A stretch of 64,000 nt of DNA from JBAXEO01 sp963789515 (lineage in GTDB: Bacteria > Actinomycetota > Coriobacteriia > Anaerosomatales > JAAXUF01). The translations under genes and the position numbers were made by a program. Below, one piece after another: positions 1 to 12,351 of the stretch (its first letter is position 1; each line of letters opens with the position of its first letter). The notes beneath the pieces are model-generated. The model made no database searches. It saw only the letters and a program-made list of their open reading frames with translations, and was not told where the DNA came from. The stretch spans positions 372,001-436,000 of the forward strand of contig CAWBKW010000002.1 of the NCBI GenBank assembly GCA_963789515.1, read 5' to 3'.

Positions 1-2130
1 CCCTGATGGCGCAGCCTCGTCTTCTGTTGGTCTGGGCAGAAGTGTGTGCCGAGACGGGCCAGGTCGAAGATGCAATGGCCAAGTGCCGTGCGGCGAGGAA
101 CTTGGCCGAGCATGCTGGTGACATGCCTGTTGCCTACCGGGCACTCGCGCTGTGTGCCCGGTATGCCGGTCGTGCAAATCGCATCGAGGAGGCAGAAGGA
201 TTCGCGACAGCCATTCTACGCGCGCCGGCTGGGCAGGTGAGCGAGGAGGTGGTTGCCGAAGCGATGCTCTGTCGGGCTCAGAACGCCGTGATGCAGGCGA
301 ACTACGTGCTGGCGTGTGAGCTTCTGGAGGACGCAGTTAGGCTTTCGAGCGCGAGCCCTGCCGGAGAGCATGTGGGACGCGCAGCCGGGCAAGCGCTGGC
401 ACTCGTTCCAGCCATTGCGTGGGGAGACTACTTGGCCACCTCGAGGGCTCTTGCGCCGGCCATCGTGGTGAGTCAGCAGTACCTCACTGATCGAGTAGTG
501 CTCAAGGGGAATGTCGCGGCATGTCTCTGCGAGGCGGGACGGCTCTCGCGCTGTGAGCAGTTGCTGAGGTCGGTACTCGCCGAGTCCAGGCCTGCTGGTC
601 TTGACGTCTATTCTGGTGCCTACTTGGCCGTGTTGGGTTGTGCCAAGGTCGGACAGGGCGAAGCCGCGCGTGGCATCGAACTGATGAAGGAGGGAATCGC
701 GACCTCTATCGCCGGGGGTGACGAGCAGGGCGCTGACCAGAGCCGCGTGCACCTGGCAATCGATCCTACGGGCGTCCGGTGAACTGACTGAATCCCTTGT
801 GGTTGCCGAGCGTGCATTCGAGAGGCTCACCGTCGCCGATGCTTGCAGTTTTCGGCGGCTTGCCGCGCTTGAGGTAGCTGCCTCCCTGCTTGCGATCGGC
901 GATCCGGCGGCGGCCTCGGCTTGGGCGGGTTCGGTGGTAGACGAGGGTTTCGAGGGCAATCGCCACCACGCTCTTCGCGCGACGATGATTCTCGCGGAGG
1001 TAGCGCGACGAGAGGGACGTATTGAAGACGCGATTCGCCTGATTCTCGGCCAATCAGAGTACCTGCTGTCCGAAAACCCCAACTGGCAAGTAGCGATGTA
1101 CTGCAGGGCCTTCCCAGGGTTGATCGGTGTGGTCGCGCTTGCGCTGGGTCCTGGCAAGTTGCCCGAGCACCTTCTGCGCATGATTCCCCCCGAATCCGCT
1201 GAGCGCATGCTCTCTGAGACCAGAGGGTTCCTCGACACTGGGGTGTGGCGCGAACTCGGCAACCGCCTGATCGGTGGACCGGAGATGGATCGATTCCTCA
1301 GCCGGGCAGGTCTGCCGTTGTGTCACGTGAGGCTCTTTGGTGGACTTGAGGTTTCCGTTGGGGGACGGGTTATTCGCACACGTGACTGGAGGAAGCGCAA
1401 GGCACGACTGCTCTTCGCGATGCTGGCAACGAAGCGAGGTCACGATGTTCCGCGCGACCAGGTCTTTGAGTACCTGTGGCCGGACATGGACGAGGAGCGT
1501 GCAGGAACAACCTATACGTTGCGTGGAGCACGATGAAGTCGGTTCTTGGGCGGCGACCGTCGAGCAGAGACGCTCCGTGCCCGTACGTCGAGAGCGTTGG
1601 CGGCGTGTGTCAGCGCAGTTCGCGCCATTGTGCGATCGGACATCGACGAGTTCGAGGAGGCCCTGACTCGCGGCGCGGACGGCAGAGGCCGACTCGCGAC
1701 ATCGGACGCGCTATCGAGCCTACGAGCGTATCGCGTAACCTGTATCGCGGCGATCTGCTGCCCGGTGACGTCTACGACGACTGGTTCGCCGCCTCCGCGA
1801 CCACTATCGGTCTGAGTTCGTCGACGCGATGCTGCGGGCAGCACAGCTTCTCTGTCGACGGCGACGGACCCGGGAATGCGCTTGTCTTTGCTCGGCGTGC
1901 AATCCAGGCGGACTCGCTCCGGGAGGACCTCTATCAGATGCGCGCTGCGCTGTCGAGATCGCAGGCGGGCCAGCGCAGCTCCGCCATCGACACGTACTTC
2001 CACTGCCGGGACAGGCTTGCCGAGGAACTTGGGTCTGGACCCCTCGGCTGAGACGCGTGCGCTCTACGACCAGATCCTCGCGATGGAGGACCGGCCCGTG
2101 CCAATCCCGCTCGACCCCTTCTCGGAGTAG
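1..2130 (+). pseudogene. Large transcriptional activator with C-terminal BTAD domain, 5' end outside window, multiply frameshifted
   Basis: Three successive reading frames give one coherent protein. An alpha-helical, TPR-like region rich in Ala and Leu covers about 6-1260. A winged-helix segment follows at about 1320-1500 (it begins VRLFGGLEVSVGG, typical of the OmpR-like domain of SARP/BTAD regulators). A bacterial transcriptional activator domain covers about 1740-2120 (LYRGDLLPGDVYDDWFA, then SLREDLYQM and a final ETRALYDQILAMED). Such proteins are usually large ATP-dependent or TPR-containing regulators of the MalT/LuxR-BTAD kind. The target here is unknown. The frame changes near 750-780, 1500-1540 and several more up to 2050. 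Because neighbouring essential genes show the same kind of damage, assembly error is as likely as true decay. The start lies upstream of the window. Confidence 0.7.
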
Positions 2131-2492
2131 GGCCGAGCTCACCTTCCAGAGTGATCGCTGCGGTAAGGTTCCGGTAAGACCCTCCCGCTACGCTGCTCTT
2201 GCAGTCGGCTCGGTTGAGCCGATCGGTGCGAGGCTTGTCGGGCTCCTGGGGAACCAGGCGTCGCAAGCGGCGGCACGGCTCATCGAGGTGAGGAGCGGGA
2301 GTTCCTGAGGGGCACCGAAAACGAGCCGGTACAGCCGTCGGCTGGGCCCGATGGGTCCTCGCACGTGGGTCGCTCGGCGGGTTCTGTGCGTTGTGTGAGC
2401 GTGCCTCCGTGCGGCGGGAAACGGCACCCCCTGTGCTAGAATCGGGCTGCTCCAACCCCGACGAAACCCCCCAATTCGAGGTGTAGATACTC
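2131..2492. other. Intergenic region upstream of secA
   Basis: No credible gene lies in these 362 bases. A short perfect hairpin (CGGCTC-GGTT-GAGCCG, about 2207-2222) may end the upstream regulator transcript, though no T-run follows it. A TAGAAT hexamer at about 2437-2442 is a reasonable -10 element for secA, with the gene starting 50 bases later. No convincing -35 is visible. Confidence 0.4.
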
Positions 2493-5262
<2,770 letters not shown>

Positions 5263-5269
5263 CAGCACG

Positions 5270-6426
5270 ATGGCCGAGAACCGCACCCCAGAGATCGCAG
5301 CACTGGCCGAGCGCGTCGGCCAGATGGCGTCGTACCTGCACATCGACGCCAAGCGCGCAGAGCTCGCCGCGCTCGAGGCGAAGGCCGCTGCGCCCGGCTT
5401 CTGGGACGACCAGTCGCAACGCCCAGGTCGTCATGGCGCAGTCGTCGGCTCTCCGCGACGAGATCTCCGCGTACGACGACGACCGTCGCGGCGCTGGACG
5501 ACGTCGAGACCGCCAACGAGTTCGCGCTCGCCGAGGACGACGACGAGATGGCCGCCGAGGTCTCGGCGGGCCTCGTCGAGCTCGCCAAGGCCATCGACGC
5601 GCTCGAGATCAGCTCGTGGTTCACCGAGGAGTTCGACGCGGGCGATGCGATCCTCACGATCACGCCCGGTCAGGGCGGCCTCGAGGCCCAGGACTGGGCC
5701 GAGATGCTCTTCAAGATGTACGTGAAGTACGCCGAGAGCAAGAAGTGGAAGGTCGACGTCAACGACGCCACGCCGGGCGTCGAGCTGGGGCTCGACCGCG
5801 CGGTGTTCACCATCCACGGGCGCAACGCCTACGGCATGCTCTCCTCGGAGGCCGGCGTGCACCGGCTCGTGCGCATCAGCCCCACCGACGAGAAGAAGCG
5901 CCGCCAGACCACGTTCGCCGGCGTCGAGGTGCTGCCCGTGCTCCCGGACGACATCGCGGTCGACATCCGCGACGAGGACCTGCGCATCGACGTCTACCGC
6001 TCCAGCGGCCCCGGCGGCCAGAGCGTCAACACGACCGACTCGGCGGTGCGCATCACGCACATCCCGATCGGGTACCGTCGTGACCTGCCAGAACGAGAAG
6101 TCGCAGCACAAGAACAAGGACGCGGCGATGAAGATCCTGCGCTCGCGCCTCTACGAGGTCGAGAAGGCCAAGCGCGACGCCGAGCTCGACGAGCTGCGCG
6201 GCCCCAAGCGCGAGATCAGCTTCGGCAGCCAGATCCGCAACTACGTGCTCTACCCCTACCAGCTCGTCAAGGACGTGCGTACCGGCATCGAGACCGGCAA
6301 CGTCGACGCGGTGCTCTCCGGCGACATCGACGAGTTCGTGGTCGGCTACCACCGCTGGCGCGTCCACGCCGAGGGGCCGGCGTCGCCGTCTCGCCGGTCG
6401 CGGCGCCCGCCTCGGACGAGGACTAG
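5270..6426 (+). CDS. prfB: Peptide chain release factor 2 (frameshifted)
   Basis: RF2 recognises UGA and UAA in the ribosomal A site and triggers peptidyl-tRNA hydrolysis. The start at 5270 gives MAENRTPEIAALAERV. The catalytic GGQ lies in SSGPGGQSVNTTDSA at about 6001-6040, followed by TVVTCQNEKSQHKNK. Frames change near 5419, 5475, 6068 and 6373, each consistent with one extra base. None of these sites is the CUU-UGA-C programmed shift known from many prfB genes, so autoregulatory frameshifting is not seen here. The corrected product ends with an Ala/Pro/Asp tail (APASDED). The gene sits directly behind secA, as in many Gram-positive and actinobacterial genomes. Confidence 0.92.
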
Positions 6427-6429
6427 CGG

Positions 6430-7234
6430 ATGCGGCTCCTCGCCGATCTCCACACCCACACGATCGCGTCAGGCCACGCGTACTCGACAGTGACCGAGAA
6501 CGTCCGCGCCGCCAGGCTCGAGCGGCATCGAGCTCATCGCGATCACCGATCACGGGCCCGAGCGTCCCGCAGGGCGCGCACCCGTGGTACTTCTGGAACC
6601 TCAAGATGGTGCCGAGCGTGCTCGACGGCGTTCGCGTGCTCAAGGGCTGCGAAGCCAACGTCTCGGCCGGATCCGACAACGGCGTCGACCTGCCCGACGT
6701 GATCCTGGAGGGGCTCGACTTCGTCGCCGTCGGCTTCCATCCCACGACCGGCTTCGACGTGCCCGACCGCGATCCGCAACACCGAGGTCCTTCTCGAGGT
6801 CGATGGCGAACCCGCTCGTCGACCAGATCACGCATCCCGGCAACGAGGACGAGTTCCCGCTCGACCTCGATGCCGTGGTCGCGGCCGCCGTGCGCTACAA
6901 CGTGATCCTCGAGCTCAACGACCACAGCTTCGATCCGCACAGCTCGCGCGTCGCGTCCACCGCGCGCGAGCGCGAGTTCGCTGCAGGCGGCGCTCGCGGC
7001 GCGGCGCGCCGGTCTCCATCGGCTCGGACGCGCACTACGCGCTGCACGTCGGCCGCTTCGACGCCGCGCTCGCCGTCGCCGAGGAGCTCGGCTTCTCCGA
7101 GGAGCGGCATCGTCAACCGCTCGGCCGACGCGGTGCTCGACCACCTGCTGGCGCAAGCGCGAACGGCCGCGGCTCGACGCAGGTGGCGTGTGGGAGTGGC
7201 CGACGACCCCGCCGAGGAGGGCGCGTCGTGGTAG
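6430..7234 (+). CDS. PHP-domain phosphoesterase, YcdX-like (frameshifted)
   Basis: The N-terminus MRLLADLHTHTIASGHAYSTV carries the PHP metal-binding motif DLHTHT. Later metal-site segments are ITDHGP, HPWYFWNLK, THPGNEDEF and SIGSDAH. The order and length (about 260 residues after repair) fit the YcdX-type stand-alone PHP phosphatases, which hydrolyse phosphate esters with a trinuclear metal centre. The substrate cannot be told from sequence. At least eight single-base shifts occur (near 6523, 6568, 6774, 6822, 6981, 7004, 7107 and 7153). The end probably overlaps the start of the next gene by a few bases, so translation may be coupled. The stop at 7232-7234 depends on how the last shift is resolved. 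Confidence 0.8.
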
Positions 7235-8112
7235 TCCAGCGCGTGCTCAAGAGCAGGCGGATCCGTGACTTCGCGCTGATGACGGCGGGCATCGTGATGA
7301 CGGCCTGGTCGCTTGACGCCTTCCTCATCCCCAACAAGATCGCTGCCGGCGGCGTGTCCGGCCTCTCGACCGTCATCTACTACTGGGCCAAAGGCACGCT
7401 CGGGCTGACGATTCCCGGTCGGTACCCAGATGCTGGTGATGAACGCCGTCCTCATCTTCGTCGCCTGGCGTGTCCGCGGGGGGCGCTACCTCGCCAAGAC
7501 GCTCTACGGCGCCGTCGGGCTCTCTCGTGCTCGTCGACGTCATGGCGCCGTTCACGCCACACCTGGCCGCCGAGTGACCTCTTGCTCGCGGCGCTCTGGG
7601 GCGGGGCGATCGCAGGAATCGGTATGGGGCTGGTCTTCAAGGGCGGCGGGAACACCGGCGGAACCGACATCGTCGCGCAGCTCATGTCTCGGCGGGTCCC
7701 GTTCGGCGTCGGCCAGATCATGCTGGTCGTCGACGCGTTCGTCATCGTGCTGGCTGCGCTGCAGTTCGGCCCCAATCTCGCACTCTACGGCGTGGTCGCG
7801 ATCTTCGTGACGACGGCGTCCATCGACCTGGTCCTCGAGGGCGTCTCGGTCGAGAAGGCGGTCTGGATCATCTCGGACTTCGCCGACGCGATCGGCAGCG
7901 CGATCAACCACGACATGGGCCGGGGAGCGACGCGGCTCGAGGCCACCGGCGTCTACACGGGCGAGAAGCGCGGCACGCTGTTCGTGGTGCTTGCGCGCAA
8001 CGAGATCGACGACCTCAAGGCGATCGTCAAGGAACTCGACCCCACCGCCATGGTCATCATCTCCAACGTGCACGAAGCCATCGGCGAGGGCTTCAAGGAG
8101 ATGGCTGGGTAG
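7228..8112 (+). CDS. YitT family membrane protein with C-terminal DUF2179 domain (frameshifted)
   Basis: GTG at 7228 is chosen because a strong GAGGAGG box (7214-7220) sits 7 bases upstream. The protein starts MVVQRVLKSRRIRDFALM and has five to six hydrophobic segments, including FLIPNKIAAGGVSGLSTVIY and GIGMGLVFKGGGNTGGTDI, both typical of the YitT_membrane domain. It ends with the soluble DUF2179 domain (GVYTGEKRGTLFVVLARNE to the C-terminus). Function is unknown for the family. Shifts near 7417, 7525 and 7575 each fit one extra base. A YitT gene between prfB and ftsE is a common arrangement in Gram-positive and Coriobacteriia genomes. Here the cbb operon separates it from ftsE. Confidence 0.85.
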   Translation: MVVQRVLKSRRIRDFALMTAGIVMTAWSLDAFLIPNKIAAGGVSGLSTVIYYWAKGTLGLTIPGRYPDAGDERRPHLRRLACPRGALPRQDALRRRRALSCSSTSWRRSRHTWPPSDLLLAALWGGAIAGIGMGLVFKGGGNTGGTDIVAQLMSRRVPFGVGQIMLVVDAFVIVLAALQFGPNLALYGVVAIFVTTASIDLVLEGVSVEKAVWIISDFADAIGSAINHDMGRGATRLEATGVYTGEKRGTLFVVLARNEIDDLKAIVKELDPTAMVIISNVHEAIGEGFKEMAG

Positions 8113-8316
8113 GTTTCTCTGACTGCAAGGCGGCTGAGTTCGGACGATGCCGTGGCTCGCCTTGCGCCCGGCGGCAAGCAGCACCTCACCGCTCACCGCA
8201 CCCTCGCCGCCGCTGACAGCACGCTTCCGCCCTCCTGCGGCACCTTCGTTCCGTGGCCTCTCTCGGCGGCCCTAGACTCCTCCGTATTACTCGGATCACC
8301 GATGGAGGAGGCAGCC
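8113..8316. other. Leader region of the cbb operon
   Basis: This 204-base gap precedes cbbL. A TAGACT hexamer at about 8274-8279 could be a -10 element, with a weak TTCCGT about 18 bases further upstream. No LysR-type T-N11-A palindrome or divergent cbbR gene is evident. The Shine-Dalgarno GGAGGAG lies at 8304-8310, which decides the cbbL start at 8317 over the in-frame ATG at 8302. Confidence 0.35.
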
Positions 8317-9771
8317 ATGGCTGACACTCGGATCAGCGATCCCAGCGAGCGCTACCGTGCCGGCGTGCTCAAGTACGTACAGATGGGCTACTGGGAGCCC
8401 GACTACGAACCCAAGGAGACCGACGTGCTTGCGGTCTTCCGCGTCACTCCGCAGGAAGGTGTCGATCCGATCGAGGCGGCGGCCGCCGTCGCGGGCGAGT
8501 CCTCGACGGCCACGTGGACCGTCGTGTGGACCGACCGACTGACCGCGAGCGAGCGCTACCGCGCCAAGGCGTACCGCGTCGAGCCGGTGCCCGGCCGAGA
8601 AGACCAGTTCTTCGCGTGGATCGCCTACGACCTCGAGCTCTTCGAGCGCGGCTCCATCGCGAACCTCACGGCCTCGATCATCGGCAACGTGTTCGGCTTC
8701 AAGCCGGTCAAGGCGCTGAGGCTCGAGGACATGCGCATACCTCCCGCTCTGATGACGACCTTCGACGGGCCGCCGGCGGGCATCATCGTCGAGCGGGAGA
8801 GGCTCGACAAGTTCGGCCGGCCGCTCCTCGGCGCGACGATCAAGCCCAAACTGGGCCTCTCGGGCAAGAACTACGGCCGGGTGGTCTACGAGGCGCTTCG
8901 GGGAGGCCTGGACTTCACCAAGGACGACGAGAACATCAACAGCCAGTCGTTCATGACGTGGCGCGACCGATTCCTCTACTGCATGGAAGGCGTCAACCGC
9001 GCGCAGGCGTCGAGCGGTGAGGTCAAGGGCCACTACCTCAACGTCACCGCCGCCACCATGGAGGAGATGTACGAGCGGGCCGAGTTCGCCCGCGACCTGG
9101 GCTCCAACGTCATCATGATCGACCTGGTCATCGGCTGGACCGCGATCCAGTCGATGAGCAAGTGGGCGGCGAAGAACGACGTGCTGCTCCACATGCACCG
9201 CGCCGGGCACTCGACCTACACGCGCCAGAAGGACCACGGCGTCAGCTTCCGGGTCATCAGCAAGTGGCTGCGTATGGCGGGTGTCGATCACCTGCACGCA
9301 GGCACCGTCGTCGGCAAGCTCGAGGGCGACAAGAACTCGGTCCTCGGCTTCTACGACGTGCTGCGTGAGGGCTACAACCACGCCAACCTCGAGCATGGCC
9401 TCTTCTTCGACCAGGACTGGTGCGGCCTGCGCAAGGTCATGCCGGTCGCTTCCGGCGGAATCCACGCCGGGCAGATGCACCAGCTGCTCGACCTGTTCGG
9501 CGACGACTGCGTGCTGCAGTTCGGCGGCGGCACTATCGGCCACCCCGAGGGGATCGCCGCCGGGGCCACCGCCAACCGTGTCGCACTCGAGGCGATGGTC
9601 AAGGCGCGCAACGAGGGCCGCGACATCCTGAAGGAAGGCCCGACGATCCTCAAGGACGCCGCGGCGTGGTGCAAGCCGCTCCGTGCCGCGCTCGACACCT
9701 GGGGCGAGGTCACGTTCGAGTACGCCAGTACTGACACGATTGACACCGTCGCCACGCCGACCTCGATCTAG
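8317..9771 (+). CDS. cbbL: RuBisCO large subunit, form I red-type
   Basis: Ribulose-1,5-bisphosphate carboxylase/oxygenase large chain, 484 residues. All catalytic positions are present: T66 and W67, N124, K176 and K178 in GATIKPKLG, the carbamylated K202 with D204 and E205 in DFTKDDE, H294-R295 in LHMHRAGHS, H327, K334 in TVVGKLEGD, and S379 in VASGGI. The segments RYRAGVLKYVQMGYWEPDY and HRAGHSTYTRQKDHG are those of red-type (IC/ID) enzymes rather than green-type or form II/III. The neighbouring cbbX, the activase specific to red-type enzymes, agrees. It is the first gene of an eight-gene operon with short gaps. No frameshift occurs, in contrast to the preceding genes. Confidence 0.98.
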   Translation: MADTRISDPSERYRAGVLKYVQMGYWEPDYEPKETDVLAVFRVTPQEGVDPIEAAAAVAGESSTATWTVVWTDRLTASERYRAKAYRVEPVPGREDQFFAWIAYDLELFERGSIANLTASIIGNVFGFKPVKALRLEDMRIPPALMTTFDGPPAGIIVERERLDKFGRPLLGATIKPKLGLSGKNYGRVVYEALRGGLDFTKDDENINSQSFMTWRDRFLYCMEGVNRAQASSGEVKGHYLNVTAATMEEMYERAEFARDLGSNVIMIDLVIGWTAIQSMSKWAAKNDVLLHMHRAGHSTYTRQKDHGVSFRVISKWLRMAGVDHLHAGTVVGKLEGDKNSVLGFYDVLREGYNHANLEHGLFFDQDWCGLRKVMPVASGGIHAGQMHQLLDLFGDDCVLQFGGGTIGHPEGIAAGATANRVALEAMVKARNEGRDILKEGPTILKDAAAWCKPLRAALDTWGEVTFEYASTDTIDTVATPTSI

Positions 9772-9793
9772 CCGACCTCAAGGAGGGACCGCC

Positions 9794-10219
9794 ATGCGCA
9801 TCACACAGGGAGCCTTCTCCTTTCTGCCCGACCTGACCGACGACGAGATCCGCGCTCAGCTCGAGTACTGCCTGGACCACAAGTGGGCGGTCTCGATCGA
9901 GCACACCGACGACCCGCACCCGCGCAACACCTACTGGGACATGTGGGGCCACCCCATGTTCGACCTGCACGACGCCGCCGGGATCATGACGGAGCTCGCC
10001 GAGTGCCGAGCGGCGCACGGCGAGGAGTACATCCGCGTCAACGCGTTCGACTCGACGTTCGGTGTGGAGTCCATCGCGCTGTCGTTCATCGTGAACCGGC
10101 CCGCCGAGGAGCCCGGCTTCCGCCTCCAGCGCGAGGAGTCCGCCGGGCGCACTCAGCGCTACACCCTGATCTCCTACGCGGTGGACCGCGCGCCGCACGG
10201 AGAGCGCTACGACGCCTGA
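9794..10219 (+). CDS. cbbS: RuBisCO small subunit, red-type
   Basis: Small chain of form I RuBisCO, 141 residues, starting MRITQGAFSFLPDLTDDEI after an AGGAGGG box at 9781-9787. It has the family core (WAVSIEHTDDPHPRNTYW, MWGHPMFDL, EYIRVNAFD) and the C-terminal extension GFRLQREESAGRTQRYTLI that forms the beta-hairpin lining the central pore in red-type holoenzymes. Green-type small chains lack this tail. It lies 22 bases after cbbL. The CbbX start follows within 30 bases. Confidence 0.97.
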   Translation: MRITQGAFSFLPDLTDDEIRAQLEYCLDHKWAVSIEHTDDPHPRNTYWDMWGHPMFDLHDAAGIMTELAECRAAHGEEYIRVNAFDSTFGVESIALSFIVNRPAEEPGFRLQREESAGRTQRYTLISYAVDRAPHGERYDA

Positions 10220-10237
10220 TGAGCGACCGGAGCGAAA

Positions 10238-11246
10238 GTGGAAGACATGGACACCTCGGATGAGACAGCCAGACTGAGCGCCGCGCCCGACGACGACGCG
10301 ACTCCCGACAACGCAGCGTCCAACAGCGATGAAGTGCCCGCAGCCGCCACCCCGGCGACGTTCGACCTCGGGCGCCGAGTACGAGCACTCCGGCATCGCC
10401 GAGGTGCTCGACAAGCTCGACACCGACCTCGTCGGGCTGGAGCCGGTCAAGCGGCGCGTGCGGCAGATCGCGGCGCTGCTGCTGGTCGAGCGCGTCCGCG
10501 AGCGCGCGGGCCTCTCGGCGGGTCCGCCGTCGCTCCACATGAGCTTCACGGGCAACCCGGGGACCGGCAAGACCACCGTCGCCATGCGGATGGCCGAGAT
10601 CCTGCACCGGCTCGGCTACGTGCGCAAAGGCCACGTGGTCGCCGTGACCCGCGACGACTTGGTGGGGCAGTACATCGGTCATACCGCGCCCAAGACCAAG
10701 GACGTGCTCAAGCGCGCCATGGGCGGCGTGCTCTTCATCGACGAGGCCTACTACCTGCACCGTCCGGAGAACGAGAAGGACTACGGCCAGGAGGCCATCG
10801 AGATACTGCTCCAAGTGATGGAGAACCAGCGCGACGACCTGGTGGTCATCCTGGCCGGCTACGGCGACCGCATGGAGCAGTTCTTCGGCTCCAATCCCGG
10901 CATGGCGTCGCGTATCGCCCACCATGTCGAGTTCCCCGACTACTCGCAGGCCGAGCTCTTCGAGATCGCCGAGAAGATGCTCGCCGAGTGGAACTACCGC
11001 TTCGACGAGGGCGCCGCCGCCGCGTTCCGCGAGTACCTCGAGGTCCGTCGCGAGCGGCCGCACTTCGCCAACGCGCGCAGCGTGCGCAACGCGCTCGACC
11101 GCATCCGATTGCGCCAGGCGCTGCGGCTGTTCGACGAGCGCGACGGCGCTCTGACCGTCGAGGACCTGCAGACGATCCGCGAGTCCGAGGTCCGCGACAG
11201 CCGGCTCTTCGATCCCGACCCGGACGAGAGCGACGAAGGGAGCTGA
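10238..11246 (+). CDS. cbbX: Red-type RuBisCO activase CbbX (one frameshift)
   Basis: AAA+ ATPase that remodels inhibited red-type RuBisCO by pulling on the large-subunit C-terminus. After a variable N-terminus (starting GTG 10238 or ATG 10247) the frame shifts near 10371, consistent with one extra G in a GGG run. The rest reads continuously: AEYEHSGIAEVLDKLD, Walker A GNPGTGKTT, pore-loop segment GQYIGHTAPKTK, Walker B VLFIDEAYY, sensor region VVILAGYGDRM, and FANARSVRNALDR. Length after repair (about 335) is slightly above the usual 300-320 because of an acidic, low-complexity N-terminus. The gene order cbbL-cbbS-cbbX is that of proteobacterial red-type operons. Confidence 0.95.
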
Positions 11247-11251
11247 GGACG

Positions 11252-12331
11252 ATGCCGCTCATGAAGTACCGTGCGACGCTCACGCAGTACCTGATCGGCC
11301 AGCGCCGCAGGCACCCCGAAGCCACCGGCGAGTTCAACGACCTCATTCTCGCGGTCGCACAGGCGTGCAAGGCCATAGCCCGAAGCGTCGCCCACGGCTC
11401 GCTTCGCGGAGTCGGCCAGGAGCTCGACACGGTCAACACACACGGTGAGGGCCAGAAAGCACTCGACGTCATCGCCAACGACATCTTCGTGAAGGCCACG
11501 GAGTGGGAGGGCGTGCTCTCGGGGGTCGCCTCCGAGGAGATGGACGAGCCGCTCGGCATCCCGGACGAGTTTCCACGCGGGAAGTACCTGCTGGTCTTCG
11601 ACCCGCTCGACGGATCGAGCAACATCGAGGTCAATGTCTCGGTCGGCAGCATCTTCTCGGTGCTCCGGTCGCCTCGGCCGGGAGAGGACCCGATCGAGTC
11701 CGACTTCCTGCAGCCCGGCACCGAGCAGGTCGCCGCGGGCTACGCGATCTACGGCCCCTCCACGATGCTCGTGCTGACGGTGGGCAAGGGCGTCGTCGGC
11801 TTCACGCTCGATCCGGAGCTCGGCGAGTTCCTGCTGACCCACACCGATATACGCGTACCGGACACCACGTGCGAGTTCGCCATCAACACCTCCAACAGCC
11901 GCTTCTGGGAGGCGCCCGTGAGGCGCTACGTCGAGGAGTGCCTGGCCGGGCAGACGGGTCCCCGCGGCAAGGACTTCAACATGCGCTGGATCGCCTCGCT
12001 CGTCGCCGAGGCCCACCGGGTGCTCATGCGCGGGGGCGTCTTCCTCTACCCGCGGGACACCAAGGACGCGAGCAAGCCGGGTCGGCTGCGGCTGCTCTAC
12101 GAGTGCAACCCCATCGGGATGCTCATCGAGCAGGCGGGCGGGCGCGCGAGCACCGGCGAGATACCGGTCCTGGAGGCCGTGCCGACCTCGCTGCACCAGC
12201 GCATCGGGTTCGTCTTCGGCTCGGCGACCGAAGTCGAGATGATCGAGCACTACCACCGCACCACCGAGCCCGACGACGACGACGAGACGCCGCTCTTCAA
12301 CACGCGCGGCCTCTTCCGCCTACCCGACTGA
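11252..12331 (+). CDS. fbp: Fructose-1,6-bisphosphatase, class I
   Basis: Hydrolyses fructose 1,6-bisphosphate to fructose 6-phosphate, and in many autotrophs also sedoheptulose bisphosphate, in the regenerative phase of the Calvin cycle. 359 residues starting MPLMKYRATLTQYLIGQRRR, five bases after the cbbX stop. The class I metal and phosphate motif FDPLDGSSNIEVNVSVGSIF is present, with SNSRFWEAPVRRY and YECNPIGMLIEQAGG further on. No sedoheptulose bisphosphatase gene is seen in the window, so dual activity is plausible but not shown. Confidence 0.96.
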   Translation: MPLMKYRATLTQYLIGQRRRHPEATGEFNDLILAVAQACKAIARSVAHGSLRGVGQELDTVNTHGEGQKALDVIANDIFVKATEWEGVLSGVASEEMDEPLGIPDEFPRGKYLLVFDPLDGSSNIEVNVSVGSIFSVLRSPRPGEDPIESDFLQPGTEQVAAGYAIYGPSTMLVLTVGKGVVGFTLDPELGEFLLTHTDIRVPDTTCEFAINTSNSRFWEAPVRRYVEECLAGQTGPRGKDFNMRWIASLVAEAHRVLMRGGVFLYPRDTKDASKPGRLRLLYECNPIGMLIEQAGGRASTGEIPVLEAVPTSLHQRIGFVFGSATEVEMIEHYHRTTEPDDDDETPLFNTRGLFRLPD

Positions 12332-12351
12332 CCTGCTGAGAGGAGTCGGCC

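Noticed and set aside
5270..6426. Possible programmed +1 frameshift in prfB
   Set aside because: The known site is CUU-UGA-C near codon 25. The shifts here lie elsewhere, number four, and match the insertion pattern of neighbouring genes.
8296..9543. Long open frame antisense to cbbL
   Set aside because: High-GC genes give long antisense frames. The plus strand encodes a full RuBisCO with all catalytic residues.
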